Positions 35,401-46,974 of a stretch of DNA of 64,000 bases are shown piece by piece (positions within the stretch are counted from its first letter, which is position 1; every line of letters begins with the position of its first letter). The translations under genes and the position numbers were made by a program. Under the pieces are notes generated by a model, which worked only from the letters and a program-made list of their open reading frames with translations, had not been told where the DNA came from and did no database searches. Source of the DNA: Talinum fruticosum (lineage: Eukaryota > Streptophyta > Magnoliopsida > Caryophyllales > Talinaceae); contig JAITYX010000144.1 of NCBI GenBank assembly GCA_021018815.1, positions 124,001-188,000 of the forward strand, given 5' to 3'.

Positions 35401-35780
35401 ATGCATTGTGAACTTGTAATTTCTCCAATTATTATTACGTTGCTGCTTTAATCAAATTCCACCCTCTGATTAATTTCCTCGATTATTGACAAGTGATTAT
35501 TGAATTCTATTCTCTAGTAATGAGTATCAAGTTATTGGTTCTTGATTGAATTACTTATGTCATATAATCGTTGATCAGCATGAATGAGATATTGACGTGC
35601 TTTTAAGAATTAAATATTTGTTATGCTAATTATGTTTTTCGTAATATTTTATTCTTATCAATTAAGCATGTCATTACGTTTCTCCATTAGATTATTAATG
35701 AAAGAAAAGAAAAGAAAAGAATTAGGTTTCATCGGCTTATTAAAATATTGACGAAATTAGGTTATTAGCATGATACTAAA

Positions 35781-36401
35781 TGTTTCCGGAGAAAATCGAG
35801 TTGATGATGTGGATGATGACTCGGAGAGAGGAAGGATTTACTGCTTCGGTTCCGTGGACATGGCACGATCGATCCGAGTCCGAGTGACGACTGCTTGAAC
35901 CTGCAAAAGGAGAAGCCCGGGTGGTGGATCCCGGGAATGCCCCTCCGACGCTCAAGTTAGTATCTCGATTAAGTTGAATGGATCGAGGAGATCTTCCTCG
36001 ATGTGCGTGGGGGATTCCTTGGGAGACGAGAAGATTTCCAAAGATGGAAGTTCTTGGGATGAGTGCTCCGATGAACGTTGATGAACGTTATGAACGTGGA
36101 CGAGTGTTGAGAGCTTATGAGCTTGAGAGCTTGGATTATCTCAAAGGTGAGATGTCTTGTCAAAATGAACATAACATAACATCCCTTGGGATTGAGGAAA
36201 GATGAGTATTTATAGGAGATTTTAAAGGGGTAAAACGGTACTTTACCATGGTTTAAGGAAACCCTAGCCCTAGTGGGCTTTGGGCTTTACCGGCCCGTTA
36301 AGGGTTATCTTGGGCCAATTCCTCCCTTATCCGACTGATTAGGCTCGGTTAGCTGGTGACGTGGCGGGTGAGCTGGAACTGTCCGGAAAATACCCGAATC
36401 A
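35781..36401 (-). repeat. Tat element LTR (3' LTR in element orientation)
   Basis: 621 bp, TGTTTCCGGAGAAAATCGAG to ATACCCGAATCA, matching 43742-44352 almost base for base apart from small indels. One difference is the duplication GATGAACGTTGATGAACGTT near 36072, which is single in the other LTR. Confidence 0.9.
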
Positions 36402-36418
36402 TTTAACCCCTCACGTTC
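36402..36418 (-). other. Polypurine tract of the Tat element
   Basis: Minus strand reads GTGAGGGGTTAAA directly against the LTR edge, the expected place for the plus-strand primer. Confidence 0.6.
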
Positions 36419-36510
36419 TACCTGCATGCCTCCCGAGGTAGGTAGGTGTAATGTGGAGCCCATTCCGCTATGGCTTTATGACCCCAAGTTCTTATAAATA
36501 GGGGTTAATC

Positions 36511-37096
36511 TTGAGGAAGATAGTAAGTTTCCCCATCTTTACTCTTCTCCTTTCTCTTGCCTCGAAGAAAATGATCGTTGGAGCGCTTCGGTTGGATACG
36601 AAAAGTTGTGCCCTCGCTTCAACCGAGATGAGGCCGAGCAAACAGCGATGGAGCGTCGCCGGCTATCCTTTGTTGTGGAAACGTTCTACTAGCTTCTCAT
36701 CGATGATGCTTGAAAGCCGAGGTTGATAAACGATGGTGAGGAGTATGATAAATTGTTTCAAGCCACGATTCGCCCGAGTGGGATATTCTTGAGGCTTGGG
36801 TGGACCGCAACCATGATCTCTTCGTCGAACTTCGAGCAACGAACCCGAGCTTTTCAACAAGCGATGCGGCGGGAGGAGAGGCCGCTTCGAGTGTTGGCTT
36901 GTCTTCTAATCCTCCTATGGAGAGTGACGAGTCGGTGGATGGCCCTTCAACCCACTCCTTTGATGAACGTAGGGACTTGCCCAAGGCAAAGGGGAGTGGC
37001 CTCCCGTGGAGAAGAAGAGAAACCTTCCGACGGAGAAGAAGAGGAACCTTCCGGCGGAGAAAAGAGGAACCTTCCGAAGGAGAAGTGATGTGGTAG
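36511..37096 (+). pseudogene. Opposite-strand ORF next to the Tat element 3' LTR
   Basis: The + strand, antisense to gag/protease, shows protein-like reading in pieces: FTLLLSLASKKMIVGALRLD at about 36525-36590, EEYDKLFQATIRPS near 36735, and VDRNHDLFVELRATN near 36800-36845. SDAAGGEAASSVGLSSNPP and DESVDGPSTHSFDERRDLP follow to about 36985, then a GAAGAAGAGGAACCTTCCG-type repeat to 37090. The pieces are in different frames. The function is unrecognised. Tat-lineage elements such as Grande are known to carry an extra antisense ORF at this position, which is why I read it as a decayed additional ORF. Confidence 0.5.
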
Positions 37097-37319
37097 CCGG
37101 GGTCCTCATTCCGTCTAAGTAGTGTAACCGTAGCGTAATAGTATAGCCATAGCGTCGTAGCATAGTATCTTGAGTTCTAGACGCTTTGCTTCTCTTGTAA
37201 TGGCGCATCTGCGCGTTCTTGTCTTAATGAATGAATGAATGATGAAGCTTGCTTTGTTAACTTTGTCTTTCTTTGCCTTCCTGTCTTGTCGTTGACGTTC
37301 GTGGTGAAGAATGATTTTT

Positions 37320-38460
37320 ACTTAACCCCTTGGGCTTAGAGAGTAATTTTTGAGCGACCTTTCAGCTTTCGGAGGCTTGAAAGTGCTTGAGTATGGATAT
37401 CTCGCTAGGGAACATCCCACGGAGAATGCGACCTCTTAACTTTAAGTTAGGAGTGCGAGTGCCCATGACGGAATGGGTCTTCGCGCGACCTTTCGATTCT
37501 TGAAGGTTCGAAAGTGCATGAGTCTCGCTAGGGAACATCCCACGGAGAACGCGACCTCTTAACTTCAAGTTAGGAGTGCGAGTGCCCATGACGAAATGGG
37601 TCTTTGCGTGACCTTTCGGTTCCCGAAGGTTTGAAAGTGCTTGAGAGATAACTTCTTGGAGGGTATCACTCTATGGGCTGAGAGTGCGATCTTTGGCTCC
37701 CGGAGGCCAAGTTATCGTTGAGTGCAAATTGACTCGAGATCCCAAAGGATAGCCCCTTGTGAAAGTAGAGATGCGACTTGTCGGCCCCGAAGGCTAAGTC
37801 GTTGCTTGATGAGCTTTCGGGCCTTGCTCGTTTTGTTTTTGCCATTCTTGCGATTTTTGTGATGATGATTTGATTTGACTCTTTACTTAGCCCCTTGGGG
37901 CTAAAAAGGAGTCTTGCGGGCGGAATGAGTTTTCTTGTGATCCCTCCGGAGTATAGGTGCCTCGGATTCGAAGGGAGTGAGTTTGCCTATGGTAGCGATG
38001 TCATGGGTCTTTACGCGACCTTTCGGCTCCGGAGGCTTGAAAGTGCTTGAACGTAAGTATCTCGCGAGGGCATATCCCTCGGAAAACGCGACCCCTAACC
38101 CGAAGTTAGGAGTACAAGTGCCCATGGGGACATGGGTCTTTACGCGACCTTCCGGCTCCCGTGGGCTTAGAAGTGCATGATTCTCGAGCGCGACCTCCTA
38201 ACCTTAAGTTAGGAGTGCGAGTGCCCATGCGGACATGGGTCTTTACGCGACCTTCTAGCTCCCGTAGGCTTAGCAGGTGTATGATTGTGTGTCCTCCGAG
38301 AGGTGTTCCTTTTATGAAGTTAGGCGTACGATTTTTAGCTCCGGAGGCTAAGTTATTGCTTACCGTAACCTCGAAGGATGTCCCCTTTGTGGAGGTGGAA
38401 ATGTGACTTATTAGCTCCTGGAGGCTAAGTCGTTGTTTGACGTCGAGGGACGTTTCAACT
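37320..38460 (-). repeat. Higher-order tandem repeats in the Tat element
   Basis: Units of about 105-130 bp begin near 37350, 37479, 37602, 38008, 38131 and 38241. They share TGGGTCTT(T/C)..GCGACCTT, GGAGGCTTGAAAGTGCTTGA and TTAAGTTAGGAGTGCGAGTG. The two groups of three are each preceded by a CTTA(A/G)CCCCTTGGG spacer and followed by an AGGCTAAGTCGTTG segment, giving a larger duplication of about 550 bp (37320-37850 and 37875-38440). Confidence 0.85.
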
Positions 38461-38539
38461 TTGAAATTATATGCTTCGTTGCGGAAATATTTTTTCGAAG
38501 TTACGCAAATTTTATTTTTATTTATTTTTTATTATTATT

Positions 38540-39595
38540 ATTTTTTTGAAGACTCTCGAACCCGACCTCTCCTCTCACCGACCTCTAACTATGACTCGCT
38601 TACCTCGATCGCTCACCCTGGCTGCTCACCTCGCCAGCAGCCCAACTCTCTCTCGCGCCTACCCCTCTCCCGCCGGGCTCTCTCTCCTCTCGCTGGGCTC
38701 GCTGCACCCCCTTGGCCCATACTCCCCCGTGGCTCCCTCACTCTTTCTTCCCTCTGCTGGGCCCGCCCCCTTGGCCCATTTCCCTTTCGAATTCCCCCTT
38801 CCCGCCTCTCTCTCTTCCTTGCCCTAGCTGCTGCTTCCTCCCCCTTCGCTTCTCGCTGCGCCGCTGCTACTCCACTCTCTCCGCTGCTGCACTCGGCTAA
38901 CTCACGCTGCACTCGACCGGACCCCCTTCCCCGGGACCGACCCCTACCCCGACCCCGGAGCCGACCCTTCCCCTTACTCTCTCCCTCACTCTCGCTCATT
39001 CACCCTCCTTCTCGGTCCCCTGTTTCGCTGTCGTCTGCCCCACCCCCTACCGAGCTCGGCCGGACTTGCTACCCCCGGACCGACCACCTAACCCGAGCCC
39101 CGAGACCGAGCGCTCGTCCCGACCCCGAGCCGACCCCTCTCGGCCTCTCTCGCGCTCTCGCTCACACTCAACTTTCTCTCTCCTTACGGTACTCACACTC
39201 GGTTTCGCCCTCTCCCCCTCACTCGGACTAGGTCTTCCCCGGACCGAGCCCCCACCCCGACCCTTCACCCCGACCCCTCACGCCCTCTGCTCTTTCTCTC
39301 GCATTCCACTCTCTCTCGCTCACCTCTCCGCTCGGGCTCGGTTCTTCCAAGCACCGAGCCCCCACCTCGACCCCTCCCTCGACCCCTCACGCCCTCCGCT
39401 CTCTCTCTCGCTCGCTTGGCCCTCTCTCGCTAGCTCTCTCTCCTCTCGGGCTCGGTCCTCCCTAGACCGACCCCTCACCCCGACCCCGAGACCGACCCCT
39501 AATACCGACCCCTAATACCGACCCCTTGCTCCCTACGCTAGCCCTACCGAAGCAAACATCAAAAAACACCCAAACCCTAACCCTAACCCTAGAAA
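38540..39595. repeat. C/T-rich low-complexity tract of the Tat element
   Basis: About 1 kb dominated by CTCTCTC, CCGACCCC and GAGCCCC words. It contains short repeats such as ACCGACCCCTAATACCGACC and ends with three CCCTAA units at 39575-39592. Long ORFs in several frames here are composition artefacts. Confidence 0.8.
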
Positions 39596-41419
39596 ATTTT
39601 AATTTTTTATTTTATTATGTTGGCATATTTTTGGGGAAACATTCCTGACCAATTTCATGCGTAAAAATTTTTGAAGGGGCGGAAAAATACCGACCTCGAT
39701 TTTAGAGCGAATAAATTGCCGGCTCCTTCGGACGGAAAATATTAACCCAATTCGTAGCAGAAATGCGATGGTCCAGCTCCGTTAATCGAAACATGTTGGG
39801 CGTTTTATGATTGAGAAAAATCAAAATCCATTTTCGATGAACTCGTGTTGACTCCGCGTTGAGCTTAAATATATCAACTCTTTAGTGTGAGCCTTCGTAA
39901 GGTGCCTTTGATTGTGCCCAAATCGCAATTTTACGTTGAAGGTCTTCGTTAGCTTCTTGTTTGCCTCCGAGATTGATGTCGTCGAACGACGTTTAGCGTT
40001 GGGCTTATGATAATGACCGTACGCCTTGACGGCTAAAAAATATTCTTCGTCTTTAATTTGCGAACCATCGCTCATCCGATTTTTGAGAAAATGCGGGCAC
40101 CCGATTATCCTTTGCTGGAATTTGGAGTTAAGCCGTCGTAGATTGAACCTTGTAGCGTTGAAGTAGTTTCTTGCTGAAAAAGTGTTCTTCAAGGGCGTTG
40201 ACCTTGTGCCTTTTCCGGTAACTTAAGGTTTGAGTGATGTCTCTTAGAGATCCTTTATGATCTTATGTGATCTTCGCTTGTCGAGTCTCGTACGCTCGTA
40301 ATTTTTTCTTCAAAGAGGCCTTCTTTTGACGAATGTATACATTTAAAGACCACAATCGTTCTCTTCATGCTTGGCATTTACTTGTGTTATACTTGGACCT
40401 TACTCGAAGATCTCCTTTGGAGTCAAGCTCTTTGGCCATATCAATCCCTTAGGAGGAAGTGCCAAAGGAGGGGAGATCCCCGAGGATGATGGCGTTGGCG
40501 AGGATGCCAAGATGGCTCCGAGGATTGGCCCCCTTTCCATGACTCTTCGTGGGATATGAGTTATTTTTGACATCCTGCATGCCATTTATGACTTGATACT
40601 CTTTCGTTTTGCTTGAACTTTTATCTTCGATCGATCCTTGCTTGATGCTTGTTGGATGCTCACTCAATGCTTACTCGCCTCGTTGCTTCTTTTTATTGTT
40701 GTCGATTTTTGCTTTCTCGCCGCTTGGGGTACATGATCACTTTTCATCATAGTTGGGTCTTCTTTGAGTTTTACAACTTGGTTGTCCTAGGGGATTGTAT
40801 TAGCCCCGGTGTTGCCCCCAAAATCGGCACAATGAAAAACATACAACGAAAGAAGCTAGTAGGCCTTAGGGGTCATATTGGCCCCTACTTTCTCTTCTAA
40901 CTTTTACAAAGTTAAGAAAATACGACAAGAGGGACCAAAGGGTTGGAAGCCTTAGGGATTCGAATTAGCCCCTAGTCATGCCCCCAACTTCGGCTATGGT
41001 AAAATATACAACGAGAGGGATCGAAAATTTGGTTGTTCTAGGGGATCGTATTAGCCCCTATTCACATTCCAAAACCGTCGTAAAATAAGACATGAGTCGT
41101 AAAGTTGCAGAAAATGTGCTCATTGTATTGATGAAAGATTGAAGTCCGTACGTAAGGGAGGAATGTGTGCCCCGTTGAGCGCTTTCGGAAAAGTCGCGTC
41201 AATCGTGGGTGATTCCTTTACAACATCTCTGGGACTTAAGCTGGGTGGGTCTTTAAAGAAAGGCCCCCACGCCGGATAATGAGTTTGAACTATTTACATA
41301 AGCACCACTATCCCATGAGCTCGATGTCTTCGGGAGGCGCAAGCCGAACCTTGACATAATCTTCCGTGGTGGTAAGGCACGCCATCATAGTCTCGGAGAC
41401 TTTGGTTGGGGCTCCGCTT
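39596..41419 (-). other. Tat element: unrecognised region after protease
   Basis: In element orientation this follows the protease, where RT should begin. No RT, RNase H or integrase motif was found in any frame. Just after the protease the text SETMMACLTTTEDYVKVRL (about 41390-41335) may be the tail of the original polyprotein. AATTAGCCCCTA/GGGGATCG-like words recur at about 40790-41060. A 123-codon minus-strand ORF at 39821-40192 has no recognised domain. Confidence 0.5.
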
Positions 41420-42045
41420 TTAGCTTCTTCCCCTTAGGATCATCATGAGTCTTCCCTCCTCTTTCTGCTTCTCCATTAAAGGTCGAAGGCTTACTACATA
41501 GCATTCACGTGCGGTGTTTTGGTCTCCATAGGTCTCACCTACGGATCCATCATCAAGCTCATACTTCATGAGGAGAAGGTATGGCGCGACGATCACTTTG
41601 ATCCGGTTGAGGGTGGGACGTCCAATGATGACATTGTAGGCGAAGGGATGTCGATCACCAAGAATTTGACTTCGATGTTTCGGCCCTCGACCTTCTCCCC
41701 AACCCCGACCGGTAGGCGGATCATGCCTATGGGGTGTATCGTCCGCCCTCCGAATCCGACGACAGGATTGACGAGGGAAACGAGATTCCGAGGGGCATAC
41801 TTCAGCTGTCTCGGGCATTCCATGGTGATGACGTCTACCGAGCTCCCCATGTCGATAAGAACCCCGTGAACTATGGCGTCCGAAATCTTCAATGTGATGA
41901 CCAAAGGATCCTCATGTGGGGCGGCCATGCTTTTCAAATCTTGTTCTCCGAAGGTCACTGTGGGCACCTTCGGAGGTGGAGGTTGGCCGGTGATCGGGAC
42001 TTGTTGAGCGCTCCCGAGGTGTGCCTTCCAGGAGGAGAGGGTCAT
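41420..42045 (-). pseudogene. Tat element protease remnant
   Basis: Minus strand: a segment with PLVITLKISDAIVHGVLIDM, where the aspartic protease motif D-T/S-G is read as IDMGSS (Thr or Ser replaced by Met). FGGRTIHPIGMIRLPV and KFLVIDIPS follow, then after a one-base shift AYNVIIGRPTLNRIKVIVAP (the GRP flap-side block). The two overlapping frames (42045-41593 and 41818-41420) indicate a frameshift near 41650. The expected role is Gag-Pol cleavage. Confidence 0.8.
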
Positions 42046-42207
42046 GCCCTCCGGAAATCCCCGCCGATAGTGGCTACAATCTTAGTAGCATCGTCGTCAT
42101 CATAGTGCTCATATCCTTGCCTTGAAGAACCTCCTTGTGCTCCATGTGTATCTTTTTGAGGAAGCGATCGATTTGCCCGTTACCCGCCAACTACCCAAGC
42201 GCCTTCT

Positions 42208-43675
42208 TTAACGCGCCACACTCGTAGTGTTGTGTCCGGTTTGTTCATGAAATTCGCAATATTTGTTGGAAGCTCGCGCTTCGCAGGAGTGGACATAGGA
42301 GGTGGTTTCTTGAGCATGGGATGCCCTTTGATCTCCATCAAAATACTCGGGGGTCGGTGTTGAAGCGGTGGTCTTCTTCATTTCGAGGATTAAATTTTCC
42401 ATCTCCTCCCTTCTTTCGACCTCATCTCCTTCCTCTCGCGCAGATCTCGTGGCTCGAATAAAGTCGCCCGCCTTTCGGAGTGCTTCCGCTAAGGTGGACA
42501 CCTTTTGTTCAGCGAGGGAAAATTTGAATATTCCGCTCCCGAGTCCGTTAAGGAAGAGATGCTCCCTTGGGGAAGATTGTTGAACCATTTCTGCGCGACT
42601 CCCTTTAGTGTGGCGAGGAAGAATCGGCAGTAGGTTGCATCGTCCCCATCCCGAACGTACATGTGGGACTTGTAGTACGCCAAGTGATCTTCAGGATCGG
42701 TTGTGCCATTGTATGGATCAATGTTTGGAACCTTTATCTTCTTCATTCGGGAGCATTCATGATCTTCTTCGAAAATGGAGTGTTGAAAGTATTCTGTGTT
42801 GGCCTTGAATCGGAGCCGAGAGATGGGGACGGCGCGGGGTTGGTGGCGTGGAACTTCCACCAGGGAAGGACTCTTCCTCCTTTCAAATCGAGGAGGGCTG
42901 CGCCTAGTCCTTTCCGACTTCTCGGGACCCTTCGATTTGATTGCTCACGACGCCTTTCTCTTGATCGCTCCCGCTCTCGGGCAACAGATCGCTCTTGGTC
43001 GCGCCTGGGGCATTGTAGGCTCGATGAGCATTGCGGCTACGTGTAGCCGATCATGCAGGACTCGCGGACCTTATGCTTCCTGGGGCCTTCGCTCCGTGTT
43101 TGGGGCAAGGGCGTCGCCATGATCGTCGAACCAAGCGGAACCCCTGCTGTGGGTAGCATAAGGGGTCGAGGCCGTGTGCGAAGTTGCAACATTCTCGTTG
43201 GCTTTATGGAGAGCTTTCTTTGCATCGATAATCCCTCGAACATCGCCTTCTTCGTGATGCCTTGTCGGGAGGGCACTTGGCTGCTCAGGAGTAAGCACAG
43301 TTGGTGCCTCGGTTGGTTGTTCTGGGGCTGCATGGGAAGGCATCCCGCCCGAGAAGTAGCCAACAAGCCGACCTCGCCCAAGGGGTTGTGCTGTACCTAT
43401 GAGTCGGGACGTGGTGGAAGGGCATGATAGGCATGCGCCGCTCCGTGGTGGCTCGCACCTGTTCTTGCACTTGTTGTGCGACGGTCGTTTTAAGGGTCTC
43501 TATTAGGTTCCGGAGAGTCCCTAGGGTGACGTATCACTCCGACCGGGTGTGGCGGTTGCCGGTAGACCGCCGAGATGATTCCGCATCCTCGGCTTGAGGA
43601 GCGTCGTGGGATTGACCCCGTAGGCATTGAACGATGAGGGTGAGGGACCGATGGGTTGTTCGTGTCGCGAGTCAT
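42208..43675 (-). pseudogene. Tat element gag remnant
   Basis: A likely start ATG at 43675 gives a polar N-terminus that is then frameshifted. The retrotransposon Gag core is clear at about 42745-42500: KIKVPNIDPYNGTTDPEDHL, RFFLATLKGVAQKWFNNLP. It continues after a frameshift with FSLAEQKVSTLAEALRKAGD and ends with YCEFHEQTGHNTT, a nucleic-acid-binding CxxH...H-type motif before the protease. It is broken by several frameshifts. Confidence 0.8.
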
Positions 43676-43720
43676 CTTGGATTAAGATCGAGTGCCACTG
43701 GCGACCATATGCTACCTTCC

Positions 43721-43738
43721 TCCCCACAGACGGCGCCA
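43721..43738 (-). other. Tat element primer-binding site
   Basis: Minus strand TGGCGCCGTCTGTGGGGA, 3 bp inside the LTR. This type of site is characteristic of the Tat lineage (tRNA 3' end ...GGCGCCA). Confidence 0.85.
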
Positions 43739-43741
43739 AAC

Positions 43742-44352
43742 TGTTCCCTGAGAAAACCGAGTTGATGATGTGGATGATGATTCGGAGAGATGAAGGATTT
43801 ATCGCTTCGGTTCCGTGGACGTGGCACGATCGATCCGAGTCCGAGTGACGACCGCTTGAACCCGCAAAAGGCAAAGCCTCGGGTGGTGGATCCTGGGAAC
43901 GCCCTTTCGACGCTCAAGTTAGTATCCGATTAAGTTGAATGGATTGAGGAGATCTTCCTCGATGTGCGTGGGGATTCCTTGGGAAATGAGAAGATTTCCA
44001 AAGATGGAAGTTCTTGGGATGAGTGTTCGATGAACGTTATGAACGTGGATGAGTGTTGAGAGCTTATGAGCTAGAGAGCTTGGATTATCTCAAAGGTGAG
44101 ATATCTTGTCAAAATGAACATAACATAACATCCCTTGGGATTGAGGAAAGATGAGTATTTATAGGAGATTTTAAAGGGGTAAAACGGTACTTTACCATGG
44201 TTTAAGGGAAACCCTAGCCCTAGTGGGCTTTGGGCTTTTACCTGGCCCGTTAAGGGTTATCTTGGGCCGATTCCTCCCTTATCCGACTGATTAGGCTCGG
44301 TTGGCTGGTGACGTGACGGGTGAGTTGGAACCGTCCGGAAATACCCGAATCA
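43742..44352 (-). repeat. Tat element LTR (5' LTR in element orientation)
   Basis: 611 bp, TGTTCCCTGAGAAAACCGAG to ATACCCGAATCA, followed by the target duplication CTAAA. Confidence 0.9.
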
Positions 44353-44879
44353 CTAAATAATCTAATCAACTGTGATGCTTTGATTGATGATATCTATTGC
44401 TGCAATCATGATTAGTACTTTTCTAATGTGAAAGCTATTTAATTGAGTTGATCGAGGGAACCTAATGTTGATATCATAAATTACTTCGGTTTGATGCTCA
44501 CCAAAGTGGCCAAACTCATGTGATTAATGTGTATCATGTTTCACAATAACGTAGTCATTCATCCATAATTAGTATTAATGAAATTCCAATTTTTGAAAAT
44601 AAATGTATAAGTCACGTCCACTGATCACTAAAACTTTAGGATTTACCCAAAAGGTAAATTATTATTTTATGATTAGCGGACATAATGGAGATTAAATAAT
44701 ATTTTAGTCAGATTTACTTATATATTCAAAGATAGCATGTGGGTTTGACTTTACCAATAATCTCATAAGGTTATTGATGACATTTACATGTAAGTGTATA
44801 TTATAATATCTACTTAAAGGAGAATTATAATATACTTTAATGTTTTACCCATCTGACTCCATTATGTGATTATTTATTA

Positions 44880-45205
44880 ATGAGCATTTATGTATTAATT
44901 GCAGCTGTTTCACTTCATTCGCATGCTTCATCTGTTACCATGTTCAATGGTCTAAACTTTTCTGAATTGAGTGAACAAGTCAATTTCCATTTAGGTGTGT
45001 TGGATCTTGACTTGGCACTTTTAGAAAAACCTGTTGATATTAATGATATTAGCACTAATGAAGAAAATTTGTACCATAAATCTTGGACACAGTCTAACAG
45101 AGTCTTATGTTCATGCGAATGACTATTGCCAACAACATTAAGACTGCTATTGCACCAACAAAAAGTGCTAAGGATTTCCTTAGGTTGGTGGAAGAAAGGT
45201 TCCAT
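44880..45205 (+). pseudogene. Copia-3 gag remnant
   Basis: The + frame reads SVTMFNGLNFSELSEQVNFH at about 44934-44990, LGVLDLDLALLEKPVDIND, and after a shift FMRMTIANNIKTAIAPTK and SAKDFLRLVEERF to about 45205. This is the N-terminal half of a Ty1/Copia Gag (UBN2-type). The gag text breaks off near 45210 without zinc knuckle or protease. Confidence 0.75.
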
Positions 45206-45230
45206 TAAAATAATGTGTCATGAAATATTT

Positions 45231-46974
45231 ATTTTATGATATTTTATTTTATGAATTCTTAATTTGAAGAGGAGAGTGAAGATAATTATACTCCTAAACC
45301 CAATAGGACTCCTCCTTAGAGTTGCATGAGAAGAGGAATCAACATGCAAGGACTCTCACTCCACACCAACCTACTTATACTCATCATCCTCATGGCTGCC
45401 CGACGGTGGCTTCCCTTCATCTAGCCTCTCTATTCCACGCCACCTCTCGACAATCAATCAACCTCACCAATTCTCTTTCTTAATCTCACACCTACTATCA
45501 TCATCATCCTCTATCATTCATCATCTTCCTCTTCATCTTACCCTCTCATCTCACGCAACCTATCATCACCATAATCATCATCATCACCATAATGGCAAGG
45601 ATCATAGTGGTATTATTATTATTATTGTAATTTCAAGACTATATTTTTATTATTAGTTTAATATTAAATATGCTATTTTTATTTAGTTTACGTGTTTTAA
45701 ATTACATTATGTTAGAGTAATTTTTATATTTAGTATAGTTTACTTGAAACCATGTCAAATTAATTATTTTGAAACAAAATTTCAATCTTTATTGTCTTAT
45801 TAATTTTTATCTATGATTCTATGATAATTTGTTTTTAACGTTTATGATTTTATGTTTAATTAATTAGAGTGCACGCTAATTAGTTCTATATAAATTCATA
45901 TGATAGTTTAAAAGGCTTAAGTACGTAATTGCTTGGTTTTTTAGATATAAGTATCACCCTAGTTAATCATGGATGATTCATATCCATCTCTTTTAATTAG
46001 AAAATTATCATAGATCCTTTTTAAATCAATTTGCTAGTAGATTGGTTATTAGGTGGTAGATGATGTTTTCTAATACTTAATGCTCTAATTTGATTAAATT
46101 CTAGTACTAGTGCTAAGTTTATCAATATTAATAGGGTTTATATTAGGGCTAGGCCTAATTAAACTAATAACTAAGAAAAAACGGGGAAGATCCGATGGTG
46201 GTTGTCTTCTACAGTTTAGCTCATGGGTAGATCAATTTGTGTATTAATGATAAATAATAATTTGCATGGTGGATATAGATTATACTAAGTATTTTTTATA
46301 AAATTGATATCTTTGATATTATTTATTTGCTTTTTAGTAGTTTTCTTTAGTTTAATAATTTTTATTTACAAAGTTACAATCTTTTATTATTAATTTCATT
46401 ATTCCCCTTAAATAAAAGTATTTTAGGTTAGTTTTATGAATTTTATTTTAATTTAATTTTGAGTCTTTATATATTTTAATTTTTAGATTATTTTTCTGTT
46501 AATTTTTATTATTTTTGAGTCAGTTTGTTAGAAATTGGTTTAAAAATAGTTTCTTTTATTATTTTTGTGCTTTTTCTTCTTTTAGAGTTTAGATAGAGTC
46601 CTAGTTTGATGTGATTAAATTTTAGAATTTGTGGAATTAATTTGATAAATTTTCAGATTTAATTCTTGAATTTAATTACTGCAGATTTTTAGTTAAATAA
46701 TTTCGTAAATTCAATTTTAAATTTTATTTTTGTATTTTTAGGCTCTGGTTAGGTCTAGAAAATTAGTGTTAATATTCTAGGTAATTTTAGTATTTATTTT
46801 CCTAATTAATTTAGTGCAGAATTTTACTTATTTAATTTTCTGTTTTAGAATTTGTTTATTTTCTGCTTTAGTTTTCTGTTTTAATTATTCTAAAAAAATA
46901 CAAAACTATTTCTGGGTTATTGTAGTTTTGTTATTATGTATAAATTATTTATTTAGTTTTTAGATAATTTTCTA
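45231..46974. other. AT-rich repeat debris
   Basis: No gene recognised. 45365-45478 (CATCATCCTCATGGCTGCCC and the following pyrimidine-rich text) recurs in the same orientation at 49437-49557. 45590-46974 is very T-rich, with many TTTTATTT/ATTTTAG words, like the body of an LTR. It joins the inverted repeat listed next. Confidence 0.5.

Larger units (their letters stand above)
35781..44352 (-). mobile_element. Tat-type Ty3/Gypsy element, full length but lacking RT and integrase
   Basis: 8572 bp bounded by two closely similar LTRs and a perfect 5-bp target duplication CTAAA (35776-35780 and 44353-44357). On the minus strand the order is LTR, primer-binding site (43738-43721), gag, protease, about 1.8 kb of unrecognised sequence, a pyrimidine-rich tract, tandem repeats, an opposite-strand ORF, a purine tract and LTR. 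Reverse transcriptase, RNase H and integrase motifs are absent. Such a copy would need a partner element for mobility. Confidence 0.88.
34622..45230 (+). mobile_element. Copia-3: Ty1/Copia element split by the Tat element
   Basis: A 5' LTR (34622-35386), a perfect initiator-Met primer site, a leader, and a gag remnant (44880-45205) on the far side of the Tat insertion. No protease, pol or 3' LTR follows gag; the sequence degenerates after about 45230. The right limit is therefore approximate and the element is 3'-truncated. Confidence 0.7.

Noticed and set aside
37362..38180. Repeated peptide MGTRTPNLKLRGR in minus-strand ORFs
   Set aside because: It comes from reading the Tat element tandem repeats, not from a repeat protein gene.
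37320..38460. CRISPR-like array
   Set aside because: Units are 105-130 bp with no short repeat/unique spacer alternation, in a plant retrotransposon; they are ordinary tandem repeats.
38437..39515. Long overlapping ORFs of up to 264 codons rich in Pro, Ser, Leu and Arg
   Set aside because: They arise in several frames and both strands of a C/T-rich tract with few stop triplets; no domain and no protein-like composition.
40371..40900. ORFs on both strands around 40400-40900
   Set aside because: Mutual antisense shadows in the post-protease part of the Tat element; no RT, RNase H or integrase motif in any frame.
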